Assembly (NCBI GenBank): GCA_013824715.1
Contig: PNOH01000003.1
Location: 1-64,000, forward strand
Reading direction: 5' to 3'
From: Odoribacter sp.
GTDB lineage: Bacteria > Bacteroidota > Bacteroidia > Bacteroidales > Prolixibacteraceae
Length of the DNA: 64,000 nt
In this document: in pieces, positions 1 through 10,365 of the stretch
Layout of the letters: each line of letters starts with the position of its first letter
Numbering within the stretch: position 1 is the stretch's first letter
The notes under the pieces: generated by a model
Told to the model about the DNA's origin: nothing
What the model saw: the letters and a program-made list of their open reading frames with translations, nothing else
Database searches by the model: none
Position numbers and translations under genes: made by a program

Positions 1-643
1 AAAAATGAAATTATCCATTTGGGAATTTTGTTTTTCAACTCAGGGCCTGACTCGAAGTCAGACCCTGAGTAACCGTAAAGTCACACCCTGAGTAATACTG
101 AAAATCGCACATGAGTTCATTTTTTAAAAGCGGTTTTGCTCCATCATGGCTTATGTTTCCAAAGCATATTAACTATTTTTGTGATAACCTTAAAAAAGCA
201 AGGATATAAAATCTGTATGCGAAAATACGAATTCAGAATCAAATCAATATACATGATACTTTAAGTATCTGAATACGACCATAATGAATCATTTTTATTA
301 TTTCGCCTTTTGTGATATTTGTCTTATATTTACTTATTGAACTTTCCGATGTTTTCTGGCACAGGCGTTTCCCGGAAAGGTTTGGCAGCTATTTTGCATT
401 TTGTTAATTTTTCTTTAGCTTCATCCCGAATTGCACCAATCTACACGAAAGCGACCTGAAAGAGGGGAAAGAAAAGCCGGGTAAAAAACGGCCATCAGGG
501 AAAGTCGAACGACCAATGGTATTATTGAGGGTTTGAAATTTTATGAATTGCAGAAATTAACCGGAAATATGGCAGCCGGTTAAAGGTTTTTGCTTCATAT
601 CCCGGGCCAAAGAATTTTGTTTTTGATTGGATTTGCAAAATAT
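1..643. other. Intergenic region upstream of the giant adhesin
   Basis: No convincing gene is visible here. A near-perfect inverted repeat (13-nt arms at 39-51 and 57-69, one mismatch, 5-nt loop) lies at the left edge. The half-site ACCCTGAGTAA recurs just downstream near 85-95, so this may be another short repeat or a terminator of a gene outside the window. A perfect 8-bp inverted repeat, TTAACCGG/CCGGTTAA, lies at 557-564 and 576-583, just ahead of the adhesin reading frame. The sequence between is AT-rich, as expected for a leader or promoter region. Confidence 0.5.
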
Positions 644-3600
644 ATGAACCTCATTCAGGAAATAATAACAGGCTTATTATGTCTTGTCGTTTACGTTGCC
701 CTATGGGAATTGACCCTGCGGAGCCGGCGAAACGAACCTTTTCTCCTTCGGAAAAATATCAAAATAGTTTTTAAGTCCCTCTGTTACGCAACTTCCGACT
801 TCATTTCTTCCAACATACAATCAAACGGGCAGTATCCGCGATTATTGCAAAAAGCCAAACGTTTTTATGAACCCATCACCCATTCTTTCCTTACGTTCTG
901 CAAATCCAACAGGAAAGAAAACCGAATCGAATACATTCATTTGGGTGGTTTCCTTGCTCCTGACGGGCAGAAACAGGCAAATTTAATACGTAGTTTTTTT
1001 GATTTTAATCCGGGTTTACTGCTTCGTTTGATTTGGAGACCAAGGGTTTTGGCGGTAGTGCTGATCTTGCTGGCATTTGCCAATGTGAATGGGGCAACAC
1101 GAACTGCATCTGTTTCCGGCAACTGGAGCAATCCGGCAACCTGGGGCGGCACTGTTCCTGTAGCTGGAGATGACGTGGAAATTGGCGATGGAGTTACGGT
1201 TACCATTGATGTTGATCCTCCGGCTTTGGCTTCTTTGACCATCGGAAAACTTGCTGCTGGAACTTTGCAGTATGAAAGTGGAAACGCACGAACAGTAACG
1301 GTTAACGGAATTGTTCGGATCAAACCGGGCAGCACATTCAGGAGCGCCCCTGCCGGATCGACCAGTACCATCACGACACATTCGTTGGTGGTTGGTCAAA
1401 GTTTGATTAACGATGGTACGCTCGATTTTAGCGCCACTGCAGGAGCAGGCGGTACCACAGCAAACGCTTCAGGTGCTGGTATTACCTTTACCGGGATACC
1501 CAATGAAACCTTTGACTGTTCAGCCGCGACTTTAACAAACCTGCGTCAGGTCAATGGTTTGATATTAAATAAAGGCACTTCAGCTTCATCAGTGCTTTCT
1601 TTCACTCCCGGAAATACGTTCCAGGTTTTATCTGATGGTTCCGCAAGCGCAAAGGGATTCCTGTCCATTTCGAACGGAACATTTAGCATTATCGGTTCCA
1701 ATACTTTTAGCAATCCTGTATTCAATAGCAATGGAAGTTATACAATTCCTTCAACAGGCGGATTGTGGCTCGGTAACTCCAATGCAACGATTATTGCAAT
1801 GGATGGTACCGTAACCAACCTTGGAGAACTGAAAATTACCACTGGAATCTACAATATCGGCATTTCTTCGGGAAACTCATCGGAAACCAACAGTAGTGGC
1901 AAGTTCATATTATTAGATGGCACTTTAAATATTGCTGGCAGGTTTAAAATCAGTGGAGGAAAAGGGACGATTTCAGGAGGAACTATGAACATTGCAACTA
2001 TAGGTCATGCAAGCGCCAGTGAAGGCGCTTTCCATGTGACTTTAAGTGCTGATCTTGATATCTCCGGGGGTCTGATCACATTTACCCGTCCCAACTCCAA
2101 TGCAGTTCCGTTCAACGACATTGAAATTTTGAATAGTACCGGAACAAAAACGATTACCGGTGGAACCTTCCAAATAGGAACTGCCACCACGCCTGCCGGA
2201 AGTACTTTTAAGGTAAACAGCGATATTCCACTTTATAATTTGACTGTTTTTAACAGCAATACCAAAGTTTCGCTGACCGACAACCTGACTGTAAATAATC
2301 AGCTTACCCTGAACGGGCAATTGTTGTTAAATGACAAAAATCTCACTTTAGGTATTACTGCACCATCAATTGCAGGCTCTCTGGGAGCCGCAGACGGAAT
2401 GGTTGTTGCAGGTCCCGGCGAAATCCGGAAAATGATTTCTGCTAATGGTTCCTTCACTTTCCCGGTTGGTGACGTTACCGGAACAGCAGATTACACACCT
2501 GTAACACTGAACTTTACCAGTGGGACTTATGCTGCCGGAGCGTATGCAACTGTAAAGGTTTTTAACTCAAGACACCCAAACAACAACAATGCAACCAATT
2601 TTCTAAATCGTTACTGGGCCGTTACCACTTCAGGAATCACCAATCCGGTTTACAATGTTAACGCAACTTATACCAATACTGATGCAACCGGAGATGTTAC
2701 AGGGTTTATCGTTGGAAGTTATTCTACTAACTGGTCGAAAATCATCGGTGCAACTTTTGGTTCAAATAATTTAACCATCACTGGTGCAACACAAGGTATA
2801 ACATTCACTGCCTTAAGCGAACCGACAATTACCATCACCAACGTTCCAAATCCTGCTTTTGTTTGCAACAACTCACCCATAACTTTAACATCTACCACCA
2901 CTGCAGACCCGGTAGCAACTTTTGCATGGACTTCAATTCCCGCAGGATTTACTGGTTCTACCCAAGATATTACCGTAACCCCAACCATCGCTGGCACTTA
3001 CAACGTAATGGTTACTGTAACTGATGGCAATGGGTTTACTGCTGAAGATGAAATTACTGTAAATATAAATCCTTTGCCAACAGCAACAATCTCTGGAACT
3101 ACTGCTGTTTGCCAGAATGCAATTGCTCCGAACGTAACTTTTACCGGTGCTACCGGAATAGCCCCCTTCACTTTTACCTATACGATCAATGGTGGATCGA
3201 ATCAGGCATTAGCCACCACCAGCGGAAACAGCGTTACTATTGCAGCGCCAACTGGCACAGCCGGAACTTTTACCTATTCCTTGGTTAGTGTTCAGGATGC
3301 CAGTTCCACAACTTGTTCGCAAAGTCAGGCAGGTACAGCAACCATCACGGTCAATCCGACACCAACAGTTACCAATGCCGCGAGTGCAAGCACCTGCAGC
3401 GGAACAGGTCCGAATATTGCATTGACAGCAAGTACACCGAGCAGTTTTTCCTGGACAATCGGAACAATAACTGGTAGCATCACGGGAGCCAGTGCCGGAT
3501 CAGGAGCAACGATCAATCAGGTTTTGACCAATCCAAGCAATGCAACAGCCGGCACCGTGCAATATGTCGTTACTCCAACTTCAACTACCGATTTATGTGC

Positions 3601-6600
3601 AGGGACGCCCTTTACCATTACCGTTACAGTTAAACCGATTCCTGTTGTAACGGCTACCCCTTCTTCTCAAACCTTTTGCACCGGTTCTTCAACTTCCATT
3701 TCGTTAACCAGTAGTGTTGTTGGAACCACCTTTGACTGGACTGTTGTTCAATCCGGAGTCTCTGGAGCATCTAACGGTTCAGGGGCAACAATTGTACAAA
3801 CGCTGACCGCAACCGGAGCCTATGCAGGAACTGCCACTTATTCGATTATACCAACTGCGAATGGTTGTGCAGGATTGCCTGTTACTGTTGTCATTACTGT
3901 TAATACTCCACCTGCTATCACTCTTGATATTGCTGATCATTCTACCTGTAAAGATGTGGTGGTAACTTTTACTGCCGGTGCAAGTGGAACACCTACACCC
4001 ACGGTACAGTGGTATGAAAACGGAAACCTCATGACTGGCCAAACCTCCATTACGCTAACCCTTACGGCAGCGCCAAATATGAATAATAATAAATACAAAG
4101 CTGTATTTACGAATATATGTGGAACTGCTACGACTACAGAAGCCAAACTAATCGTTGGGTCACCGTTAAATGTTGATGCAACAAATACTACTGTCATATC
4201 TTGTGATGGCAGCTCGGGTAGTGATGTTTATTTAACTGCTACTGCCAATGGAGGTAATGGGGTGCTTTTAGGGCAATGGTTGCGAAGTATAGATAATGGG
4301 GCTACCTGGCAAGTAATCCCGGGAACAACTGTTACAACCACGAATGGAAACCTTACTATCAATTATCAAATCTTAGGAGGTAACTCATCCTATTTGTATA
4401 AAGCTCAGTTTATTAATGGCGGATGTGCCGAAAGTTACAGCGGGATTCAAAAGTTAATTGTAGTCCCTAATTCCTCTATGACAAAACCTTCAGACCTGAC
4501 AGTCTGTAACGGACAACCTTCAACTGCTATCGATTTTGGTGCTTTGGCTCCAAACGCGAACTACTTCAATTGGACGAACAATAATACAAGTATTGGCCTT
4601 GGAGCAAGCGGTACTGTAACCACTACCTTCCCTTCTTTTACTGCAACTAATGCAACCGCAAACCCAATCACAGCAACGGTTACAGTATATCCAATGTACA
4701 CCGGTGGTACCAATCCTTGCCAGGGACTGCCTCAAACTTTTACCATCACAGTCAACCCAAGTCCAGCTGCTCCTGTTGGTGTTGATGGTGTCAGTTGTGG
4801 TCCGGGCACAGTTACGCTCACTACCTCAGGATGCACTGGTGGAACATTAAACTGGTACAATGCTGCAAGCGGGGGTTCGTTGATAGGTAACGGCAGTCCC
4901 TGGACAACCCCATTTCTGAATGCAACAACAGATTTTTGGGTATCCTGCACCATGAACAGTTGTGAAGGGCCAAGAACAAAAACAACTGTAATAATACGGC
5001 CTGTAGATCCGGGAACTATTGCTTCGAATCAATCCATTTGCTCCGGTACAGTTCCTGTTCTTTCAAGCTTAACGCCTGCAACTGGTGCTCCTAGTGTTAC
5101 TCTCGATATTCAGTGGGAAATGAGTACTGATGGTGGAAGCACATGGACTGCTATCGGCGGCGCAACATTCCAGTCATATAGTCCACCGGCTTTAACTCAA
5201 ACGACTTTGTACCATAGGAAGGTCACAGGTACGAAAGGAGGCCCTGGCTGGCCATGTATTGGATACTCCAATGTTGTTACTGTAACAGTTAATCCTACCC
5301 CAACTTGTTCAATAACTGGTTCTAATTCGGTTTGTTCTGGCTCGACCAATAGTTATACTTCAACAGTACTTCCTGCCGGAGGAACCGTAACCCATTTATG
5401 GACGATAACCCCCCTTGGTGCTGGTACAATTAGTGGTTCTAACACAGGCGCTACAGTTACTGTTATTGCAAATGCAGTATGTGCCACCTCAACTTTTACG
5501 ATTACCGACAATAGTTCCAGAGATGGATGTACAACCAGTTGCTCGCTGGTTGTTACGGTTAATCCGCCCCCACTTCCTGTATTTAATGCACCTCCCGGAA
5601 ATACCACCGTTGCTTGCGGAGCAATTCCAGCACCGTCCATATTGAGTTATACGAACAGTGGAACAGGAACTTGCCTCATAAGTGGTTCGGTTACATCAGT
5701 GCAGACATCTCCACCTGGCCCATGCGGTGGAACGGTAACCGAAACCTGGTCAGCAACAGATGCGTGCGGCAGGGCGCTTGCTCCGGTTTCAAGAATTATC
5801 ACGGTTAGCCCGGCCGCATTGCCAACGATGACTGTACTGGGGTCTGTAACAGTTGCATGTGGATCAGTACCCGCAGCGAGTACCATAGCTTATACCAATG
5901 GAGGAGCAGGAGGATGTTTAATCAGTGGAACATCCAATCTTTCCACGTTTTCAGCACAGGCACCTGCTGGTGCATGTGGCGGAACGATCACCGAAACCTG
6001 GACAGCAACCGATGCCTGCGGCAGAGCGCTTGCTCCGGTTTCAAGAATTATCACGATCAGCCCATCGGCTTTGCCAACAATGACTGCACCAGGCGACATC
6101 ACCGTAACTTGCGGTGCTGTACCTACTACGAGTACCTTAACTTATACGAATGGGTTAAGTGGAACATGTCTGATTACAGGCACTTCAACCACATCCACAT
6201 CCACATTTACGACACTTGCAAGTAATTGCGGCGGAACAATTACCGAAACATGGACTGCAACTGATGCTTGCAACAGGCCACTTGCAACTGTCTCAAGAAC
6301 AATAACGGTACAGGACAATAATAAACCTACGGTCACCGCCCAACCCCAAAATGGTTTTTCAGACTGCGTTTCAGTTGATCCGATGCTGGATGCCGGATTC
6401 ATAGCATGGTTGGCTAATCAGGGCGGAGCGACAGCAACTGATGATTGTGATAATGCACTTGATTGGACGAATAACAGCGCTACCCAAACCTGGGTTATCA
6501 ATCTGGTAAACCATACCAAAACCATAACAGTTACTTTTAAGGCAACCGACGATTGTACCAACTTTATTGAAACTTCACCAGCAACTTATACCTTGAATGA

Positions 6601-6898
6601 TGATCTGCCTCCAACCATAGATTGTCCCGTAAATTTAACTGGTACTGAGCCTGATCTGTTCGAAGATTTTGTTTCGGGCAATGGTTGTACCTGGATTCCA
6701 ACAACTATTCCTAACCCAACTTTTAATGATATATGTGGAGTAACAAAACTGACCTATGTTCTTTCAGGAGCTACTGTTGGCGTTAGTCCGGCAACAGGGT
6801 TTAATTATGTAAGTGGCGCTACGCTCAACTTAGGTATCACAACAGTAACCTACACGGCACATGATGCAGCGGGCAACAGCAGACAATTTCTGTGTTGA
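644..6898 (+). CDS. Giant secreted repeat protein (G8-like, PKD-like and HYR-like domains), N-terminal part, frameshifted
   Basis: This is probably a very large surface adhesin. A hydrophobic segment ending in AFANVNG, encoded near 1050-1090, looks like the real signal peptide, so the true start may be as late as a TTG at 1028; ATG 644 and TTG 590 are alternatives. After it comes a GNWSNPATWGG motif typical of G8-like N-termini (about 1090-1330), then a beta-helix-like region, then a string of PKD-like/Ig-like modules (about 2800-5300), and three closely similar HYR-like modules with CGGTxTETW and TDAC motifs (5580-6310). The frame ends at a TGA created by a frameshift at 6882/6883, and the protein continues in another frame in the next entry. 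The HYR modules are also similar at DNA level, which favours recombination. No enzymatic motif was seen, and binding or filament function is inferred from domain type only. Confidence 0.8.
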   Translation: MNLIQEIITGLLCLVVYVALWELTLRSRRNEPFLLRKNIKIVFKSLCYATSDFISSNIQSNGQYPRLLQKAKRFYEPITHSFLTFCKSNRKENRIEYIHLGGFLAPDGQKQANLIRSFFDFNPGLLLRLIWRPRVLAVVLILLAFANVNGATRTASVSGNWSNPATWGGTVPVAGDDVEIGDGVTVTIDVDPPALASLTIGKLAAGTLQYESGNARTVTVNGIVRIKPGSTFRSAPAGSTSTITTHSLVVGQSLINDGTLDFSATAGAGGTTANASGAGITFTGIPNETFDCSAATLTNLRQVNGLILNKGTSASSVLSFTPGNTFQVLSDGSASAKGFLSISNGTFSIIGSNTFSNPVFNSNGSYTIPSTGGLWLGNSNATIIAMDGTVTNLGELKITTGIYNIGISSGNSSETNSSGKFILLDGTLNIAGRFKISGGKGTISGGTMNIATIGHASASEGAFHVTLSADLDISGGLITFTRPNSNAVPFNDIEILNSTGTKTITGGTFQIGTATTPAGSTFKVNSDIPLYNLTVFNSNTKVSLTDNLTVNNQLTLNGQLLLNDKNLTLGITAPSIAGSLGAADGMVVAGPGEIRKMISANGSFTFPVGDVTGTADYTPVTLNFTSGTYAAGAYATVKVFNSRHPNNNNATNFLNRYWAVTTSGITNPVYNVNATYTNTDATGDVTGFIVGSYSTNWSKIIGATFGSNNLTITGATQGITFTALSEPTITITNVPNPAFVCNNSPITLTSTTTADPVATFAWTSIPAGFTGSTQDITVTPTIAGTYNVMVTVTDGNGFTAEDEITVNINPLPTATISGTTAVCQNAIAPNVTFTGATGIAPFTFTYTINGGSNQALATTSGNSVTIAAPTGTAGTFTYSLVSVQDASSTTCSQSQAGTATITVNPTPTVTNAASASTCSGTGPNIALTASTPSSFSWTIGTITGSITGASAGSGATINQVLTNPSNATAGTVQYVVTPTSTTDLCAGTPFTITVTVKPIPVVTATPSSQTFCTGSSTSISLTSSVVGTTFDWTVVQSGVSGASNGSGATIVQTLTATGAYAGTATYSIIPTANGCAGLPVTVVITVNTPPAITLDIADHSTCKDVVVTFTAGASGTPTPTVQWYENGNLMTGQTSITLTLTAAPNMNNNKYKAVFTNICGTATTTEAKLIVGSPLNVDATNTTVISCDGSSGSDVYLTATANGGNGVLLGQWLRSIDNGATWQVIPGTTVTTTNGNLTINYQILGGNSSYLYKAQFINGGCAESYSGIQKLIVVPNSSMTKPSDLTVCNGQPSTAIDFGALAPNANYFNWTNNNTSIGLGASGTVTTTFPSFTATNATANPITATVTVYPMYTGGTNPCQGLPQTFTITVNPSPAAPVGVDGVSCGPGTVTLTTSGCTGGTLNWYNAASGGSLIGNGSPWTTPFLNATTDFWVSCTMNSCEGPRTKTTVIIRPVDPGTIASNQSICSGTVPVLSSLTPATGAPSVTLDIQWEMSTDGGSTWTAIGGATFQSYSPPALTQTTLYHRKVTGTKGGPGWPCIGYSNVVTVTVNPTPTCSITGSNSVCSGSTNSYTSTVLPAGGTVTHLWTITPLGAGTISGSNTGATVTVIANAVCATSTFTITDNSSRDGCTTSCSLVVTVNPPPLPVFNAPPGNTTVACGAIPAPSILSYTNSGTGTCLISGSVTSVQTSPPGPCGGTVTETWSATDACGRALAPVSRIITVSPAALPTMTVLGSVTVACGSVPAASTIAYTNGGAGGCLISGTSNLSTFSAQAPAGACGGTITETWTATDACGRALAPVSRIITISPSALPTMTAPGDITVTCGAVPTTSTLTYTNGLSGTCLITGTSTTSTSTFTTLASNCGGTITETWTATDACNRPLATVSRTITVQDNNKPTVTAQPQNGFSDCVSVDPMLDAGFIAWLANQGGATATDDCDNALDWTNNSATQTWVINLVNHTKTITVTFKATDDCTNFIETSPATYTLNDDLPPTIDCPVNLTGTEPDLFEDFVSGNGCTWIPTTIPNPTFNDICGVTKLTYVLSGATVGVSPATGFNYVSGATLNLGITTVTYTAHDAAGNSRQFLC

Positions 6899-7675
6899 GG
6901 TATTTAGTGTTAGCTACCAAATAGATGCTGACCCGGTGGTATCGGTTCCGGTAGTAGTTGGGTCACCCATACCGCCGATCAGCCGGAGGTTTACAGTTGG
7001 GTTGCACACAATAACCTGGACAATTGTTAATGCCTCCGGAACACCTTATACTTGTACTCAGACGGTTACCGTAACCGACAGTCAACTTCCAACAATTACC
7101 TGTCCGGTAAGCAGTAACGTCACTGATCCTGATCTGTTCGAAGATTTTGTTTCGGGCAATGGCTGTATCTGGATTCCTGTAGGTATTCCTAACCCAACTT
7201 TTGGTGACAATTGTACTGTTGTTGCAGTTACTTATACGCTTTCAGGAGCTACTGTTGGCGTTAGTCCGGCAACAGGGTTTAATTATGTAAGTGGCGCTAC
7301 GCTCAACTTAGGTATCACAACAGTAACCTACACGGCACATGATGCAGCGGGCAACAGCAGTGCACCCTGTGCGATCAGGGTTTGGATTAAAAATATAGCC
7401 AATCCGCGATTTACAGTAACGTGTCCGGCAGGCACAGATAAAGACATTGTAGTTTCAGCCGAAACAGGAGTATGTGATGCAGCGGTAACAGTACCATCGC
7501 CTGTAATCGACAATTTCTGTGTTGAGGTATTTAGTGTTAGCTACCAAATAGATGCTGACCCGGTGGTATCGGTTCCGGTAGTAGTTGGGTCACCCATACC
7601 GCCGATCAGCCGGAGGTTTACAGTTGGGTTACACAATATAACCTGGACAATTATCAGTGCATCCGGAACACCTTA
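6653..7675 (+). repeat. 627-bp coding tandem duplication, first copy with a 149-bp deletion
   Basis: The stretch 6653-6882 recurs nearly identically at 7131-7360, and 6883 to about 7048 recurs at 7510 to about 7675. The second set is offset by 627 bp, but the first copies are only 478 bp apart because the 149 bp at 7361-7509 have no counterpart in copy 1. Since 149 is not divisible by three, the missing block causes the frameshift. The junction (…CAGCAG|ACAATTTC…) has at most one base of shared homology. Confidence 0.9.
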
Positions 7676-8789
7676 CACCTGTATCCAAAAGGTGACGGTT
7701 ACCGATATGCAACTTCCGTCCTTGACTTGCCCGGCAAGCAAGATTGTTGCAGCAGATAACGGGAAAAGCTTTGCATCAAATGTACAGGTACTTCCACCTA
7801 CCTACAGCGACAATTGCCCCAATGCGGTGTTGACCTGGATCATGACAGGAGAAACTACCGGAACCGGTACAGGCGACCCATCGGGTATAAACATTGTTCC
7901 AAGCCCCAACACGTTTAATGTGGGAGTTACCACCATTAGGTACACGTTGACCGATGTAAGTAACAACCCTGTTACCTGTTCGTTCACCATTACAGTTACC
8001 TCGCAACCCGACATTACCTGCTTGCTGGACATCGTTCACGATACCGACCCAGGAGAATGCAACTATACGGTTAACCCTGGAGCGCCTGTTTTGAACGACG
8101 GGGCACAACCCATTGACTGGACCTATACCATTGGCGGTGGATTACCTGTAACTTTTGTTGGAAGCATTGGAAATCCAGGTCCTCCAGACATTGGCGATTA
8201 CGATTTCCCGGTGGGGATTACAACCATTACCTGGACGGCGACCAATTCTTCGGGCAGCGATCAGTGTACGCAAACCGTTACAGTAGCCGATAATGAACCG
8301 CCAACATTCACCACAGCCAACACGGTAAGCTATTGTGTGGAAAATATCCAGAACGCGGTTTATAATCCGACTCCAAATCTTTCAATTACGCCGGAATATG
8401 ACGATTTAACTACACCGCGGCCCGAATACTACCGATTAACCGCAACAAGTAAACTTTTAGACCTCGATCCAGTGGCAAACAATTTTAACGATAACTGCTG
8501 TGCCGACAATTTATTGATCATTCACTGGGAAATTATTTTCGCCTCAACACCCAATCCTGCAACGGCTGCACATGAACTGGTTACAAAACCTGCCATACTT
8601 GGTCAAACAGGTCAACCCTCAGCTTATGGTGATATTGATTTCCCCGGCGATGGGGTGAATTTTACGGATATCATCCATCAGATAAACTACTGGCTGGAAG
8701 ATTGCAATGGAAATCCTGCCTCTAACCCAGTCATACATACAGTTAACATCATTATAAAACCACGGCCAAACGTAGTAAAAGTGCCATAA
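6861..8789 (+). CDS. Giant HYR-domain protein, C-terminal part after frameshift
   Basis: This frame continues the preceding protein. From about 6885 it encodes HYR-type modules (VTDxQLPTITCP, TWTATNSSGSDQCTQTVTV) up to a stop at 8789. The nominal N-terminus (ATG 6861) lies inside the previous repeat and is unlikely to be a natural start. Comparing the two copies of a 627-bp repeat shows that the first copy lacks 149 bp found at 7361-7509; restoring it would fuse both frames into one protein of about 2,770 residues. The C-terminus ends in a short basic tail and shows no recognisable T9SS type-A or type-B sorting domain, so its route to the surface is unclear. It may act together with the neighbouring sorted protein. 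It could also be an assembly collapse. Confidence 0.75.
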   Translation: MMQRATADNFCVEVFSVSYQIDADPVVSVPVVVGSPIPPISRRFTVGLHTITWTIVNASGTPYTCTQTVTVTDSQLPTITCPVSSNVTDPDLFEDFVSGNGCIWIPVGIPNPTFGDNCTVVAVTYTLSGATVGVSPATGFNYVSGATLNLGITTVTYTAHDAAGNSSAPCAIRVWIKNIANPRFTVTCPAGTDKDIVVSAETGVCDAAVTVPSPVIDNFCVEVFSVSYQIDADPVVSVPVVVGSPIPPISRRFTVGLHNITWTIISASGTPYTCIQKVTVTDMQLPSLTCPASKIVAADNGKSFASNVQVLPPTYSDNCPNAVLTWIMTGETTGTGTGDPSGINIVPSPNTFNVGVTTIRYTLTDVSNNPVTCSFTITVTSQPDITCLLDIVHDTDPGECNYTVNPGAPVLNDGAQPIDWTYTIGGGLPVTFVGSIGNPGPPDIGDYDFPVGITTITWTATNSSGSDQCTQTVTVADNEPPTFTTANTVSYCVENIQNAVYNPTPNLSITPEYDDLTTPRPEYYRLTATSKLLDLDPVANNFNDNCCADNLLIIHWEIIFASTPNPATAAHELVTKPAILGQTGQPSAYGDIDFPGDGVNFTDIIHQINYWLEDCNGNPASNPVIHTVNIIIKPRPNVVKVP

Positions 8790-9186
8790 TATTTAAACCC
8801 TAAAATAAAAAAGTATGAAACAAGAACTTAAAAAAGTAAAAAGCACTGAAAGCCAAAACCGGTTAAACATCAAGGATATTTGTACCGGTCGAATCAAAAT
8901 CGCAGGAAGTATAAACGCGAAAGTGCCTGCATCCAACGGTACTTCAAACATCTTCCTGATCCAAAACCAAGGGAAAGCGCCGCCAGGCCGCCCACGTAGT
9001 CCGGGCTTAGGCTTTGAGAAGCCCCCGGACAATAAGGCTGGCCCGCCTCGGGGCTTCCCCCTCTCTTTTCAAAGAGAGGGGCCAGGGGTGAGTTCGGCGC
9101 AAAGCCAAACTAATTATTCGATTGAAATACAACAAATTAATACAACTAAATATTCAAATTTTTACAAACATTTAATTTTTTTTATC
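8790..9186 (+). other. Intergenic region with a REP-like palindrome ahead of the 365-aa secreted protein
   Basis: A reading frame is open through this stretch from 8815 and fused to the next gene, but its product is low-complexity and lacks a signal peptide. I treat it as non-coding. It contains a strong hairpin with perfect 11-bp arms (9058-9068/9071-9081) followed by GGGGTGAG, resembling REP elements, and a second weaker GC-rich fold at 9001-9028 (CCGGGCTT…AAGCCCCCGG). An AT-rich leader (9110-9186) then precedes the ATG at 9187. Confidence 0.55.
9058..9081. repeat. REP-like palindrome
   Basis: Perfect 11-bp arms CCCCTCTCTTT/AAAGAGAGGGG with a 2-nt loop, followed by a GGGGTGAG foot. Palindrome plus GT/GG-rich foot is the usual form of REP elements mobilised by REP-associated tyrosine transposases, and a remnant of such a gene lies at 11583. 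Confidence 0.6.
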
Positions 9187-10284
9187 ATGAAAAAGCAAAT
9201 TTTAATTTTCACGGTTTTTGTATTGGCTCTTTTTGCCAGTACTAAGTCTTTTGCACAAGACCTTAATTACATCCCTGCTACAGCCTGCGCCCCTGTAACA
9301 GCTATACCCTGTGCAGTTGCAGACGCATTACACCCAATTCCTGGGAATACTTATACCTATACGGTAACAGTTGCTCCAGGTGTTACTACAGGCTATATTC
9401 AATGGTTTGCATATAATGCAACTACAACTGGTACTCTTATTACAGGGGGTTCAATGGCAGCTGCAATTGCAGCTGCAGAAGCTAATGGAGGAGCAAGTCA
9501 ATATCTTTTATCTGCTGGTGCAAATTATAATTTGACTACAAGCACAAGTAATTCAATTACTGCTTCTTGGCAATCTTTTGATGGCACTGCAAGACAAATA
9601 TTATTGGTAGCCTATGTTAAGGGAGAAGGTGGCTGTTCCGACAATATTGAAGTATTTCGTATTCAGCCAACTTTTTCATTTACTCTTGATATTGCAGGTT
9701 TAATGCCTTCAGGTGCATTGCCTGTTTCTGGAAATGCAGTTGAATGCGTAACTCCAGTTCAGTCGGCTGTTTATACTGCTCCAAATTTGACAATGGATTA
9801 TGGTGACAATTATGTATTCTTTACTGTAACCGCCGCAAATTTTGTTCATTCATGGACCCCAACATTTACGATCCCAACTAACACTACAGCAACTACTGTT
9901 GCTGTTTCAGATATTACATGGGCTTACCCAACTGAAGCTGTTAAAACTGCTCCTCTTGGAACATGGAATGCTGCGACTGCCCCTGTGTTGGCTGTGGCTG
10001 GTAGTGGAGCGGTTGGTGCTGGTGGTGAATGTATCATTGTTAGGGTACATTTGGATCATGGAGCCAACGAAAATGATGCTGCTGGTGCCATTACTATTGG
10101 TGTTGATGGTGTAATGTATAACGTCCCAACAACTAATTATGGTAATGCAGCTCTGCAAGATTTGGACCCTGGTGCAGCACCCGGACCATGTACCAATACT
10201 GTAACAGATGCAGCAACTTACGATCTAACTCCAAGACCTGCAATTACAACAACTGCTCCTCTCGTATTTGAAAATAAAAACTAA
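9187..10284 (+). CDS. Secreted 365-aa protein of adhesin/T9SS locus, function unknown
   Basis: The start is set at ATG 9187 because it gives a clean signal peptide (MKKQILIFTVFVLALFAS… ending SFAQ); the frame is open upstream but does not look coding. The mature part opens with a Cys-containing segment (DLNYIPATACAPVTAIPC) and a TYTYTVTV strand that resembles small Ig/PKD-like secreted proteins found in Bacteroidota beside gliding-type adhesins and PorP-like proteins. It is rich in Ala, Thr and Val and has several Cys. No T9SS sorting domain or catalytic motif is seen. Its position between the giant HYR protein and the PKD-like and sorted proteins suggests a structural or accessory role at the cell surface, which is inference. 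Confidence 0.75.
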   Translation: MKKQILIFTVFVLALFASTKSFAQDLNYIPATACAPVTAIPCAVADALHPIPGNTYTYTVTVAPGVTTGYIQWFAYNATTTGTLITGGSMAAAIAAAEANGGASQYLLSAGANYNLTTSTSNSITASWQSFDGTARQILLVAYVKGEGGCSDNIEVFRIQPTFSFTLDIAGLMPSGALPVSGNAVECVTPVQSAVYTAPNLTMDYGDNYVFFTVTAANFVHSWTPTFTIPTNTTATTVAVSDITWAYPTEAVKTAPLGTWNAATAPVLAVAGSGAVGAGGECIIVRVHLDHGANENDAAGAITIGVDGVMYNVPTTNYGNAALQDLDPGAAPGPCTNTVTDAATYDLTPRPAITTTAPLVFENKN

Positions 10285-10348
10285 TGTTTTGATCGAGTAT
10301 GTTTTTTCATGAAACCCTATACTTTTTCCGGTTGGAAGCCTCCCCCAA

Positions 10349-10365
10349 CCCCTCCACAGGAGGGG
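10349..10365. repeat. REP-like palindrome
   Basis: Arms CCCCTCC/GGAGGGG with a 3-nt loop in a G/C-rich context (CCTCCCCCAACCCCTCC). Same general plan as the elements at 9058, 10813 and 11109. Confidence 0.5.

Noticed and set aside
5857-6225. Other frames open across the adhesin (both strands)
   Set aside because: They are shadows of the repetitive, Thr/Gly-rich coding sequence and have no start context or protein-like composition.
8815-9186. N-terminal extension of the 365-aa secreted protein
   Set aside because: It would put 124 residues of palindrome-derived sequence before a perfect signal peptide at 9187.
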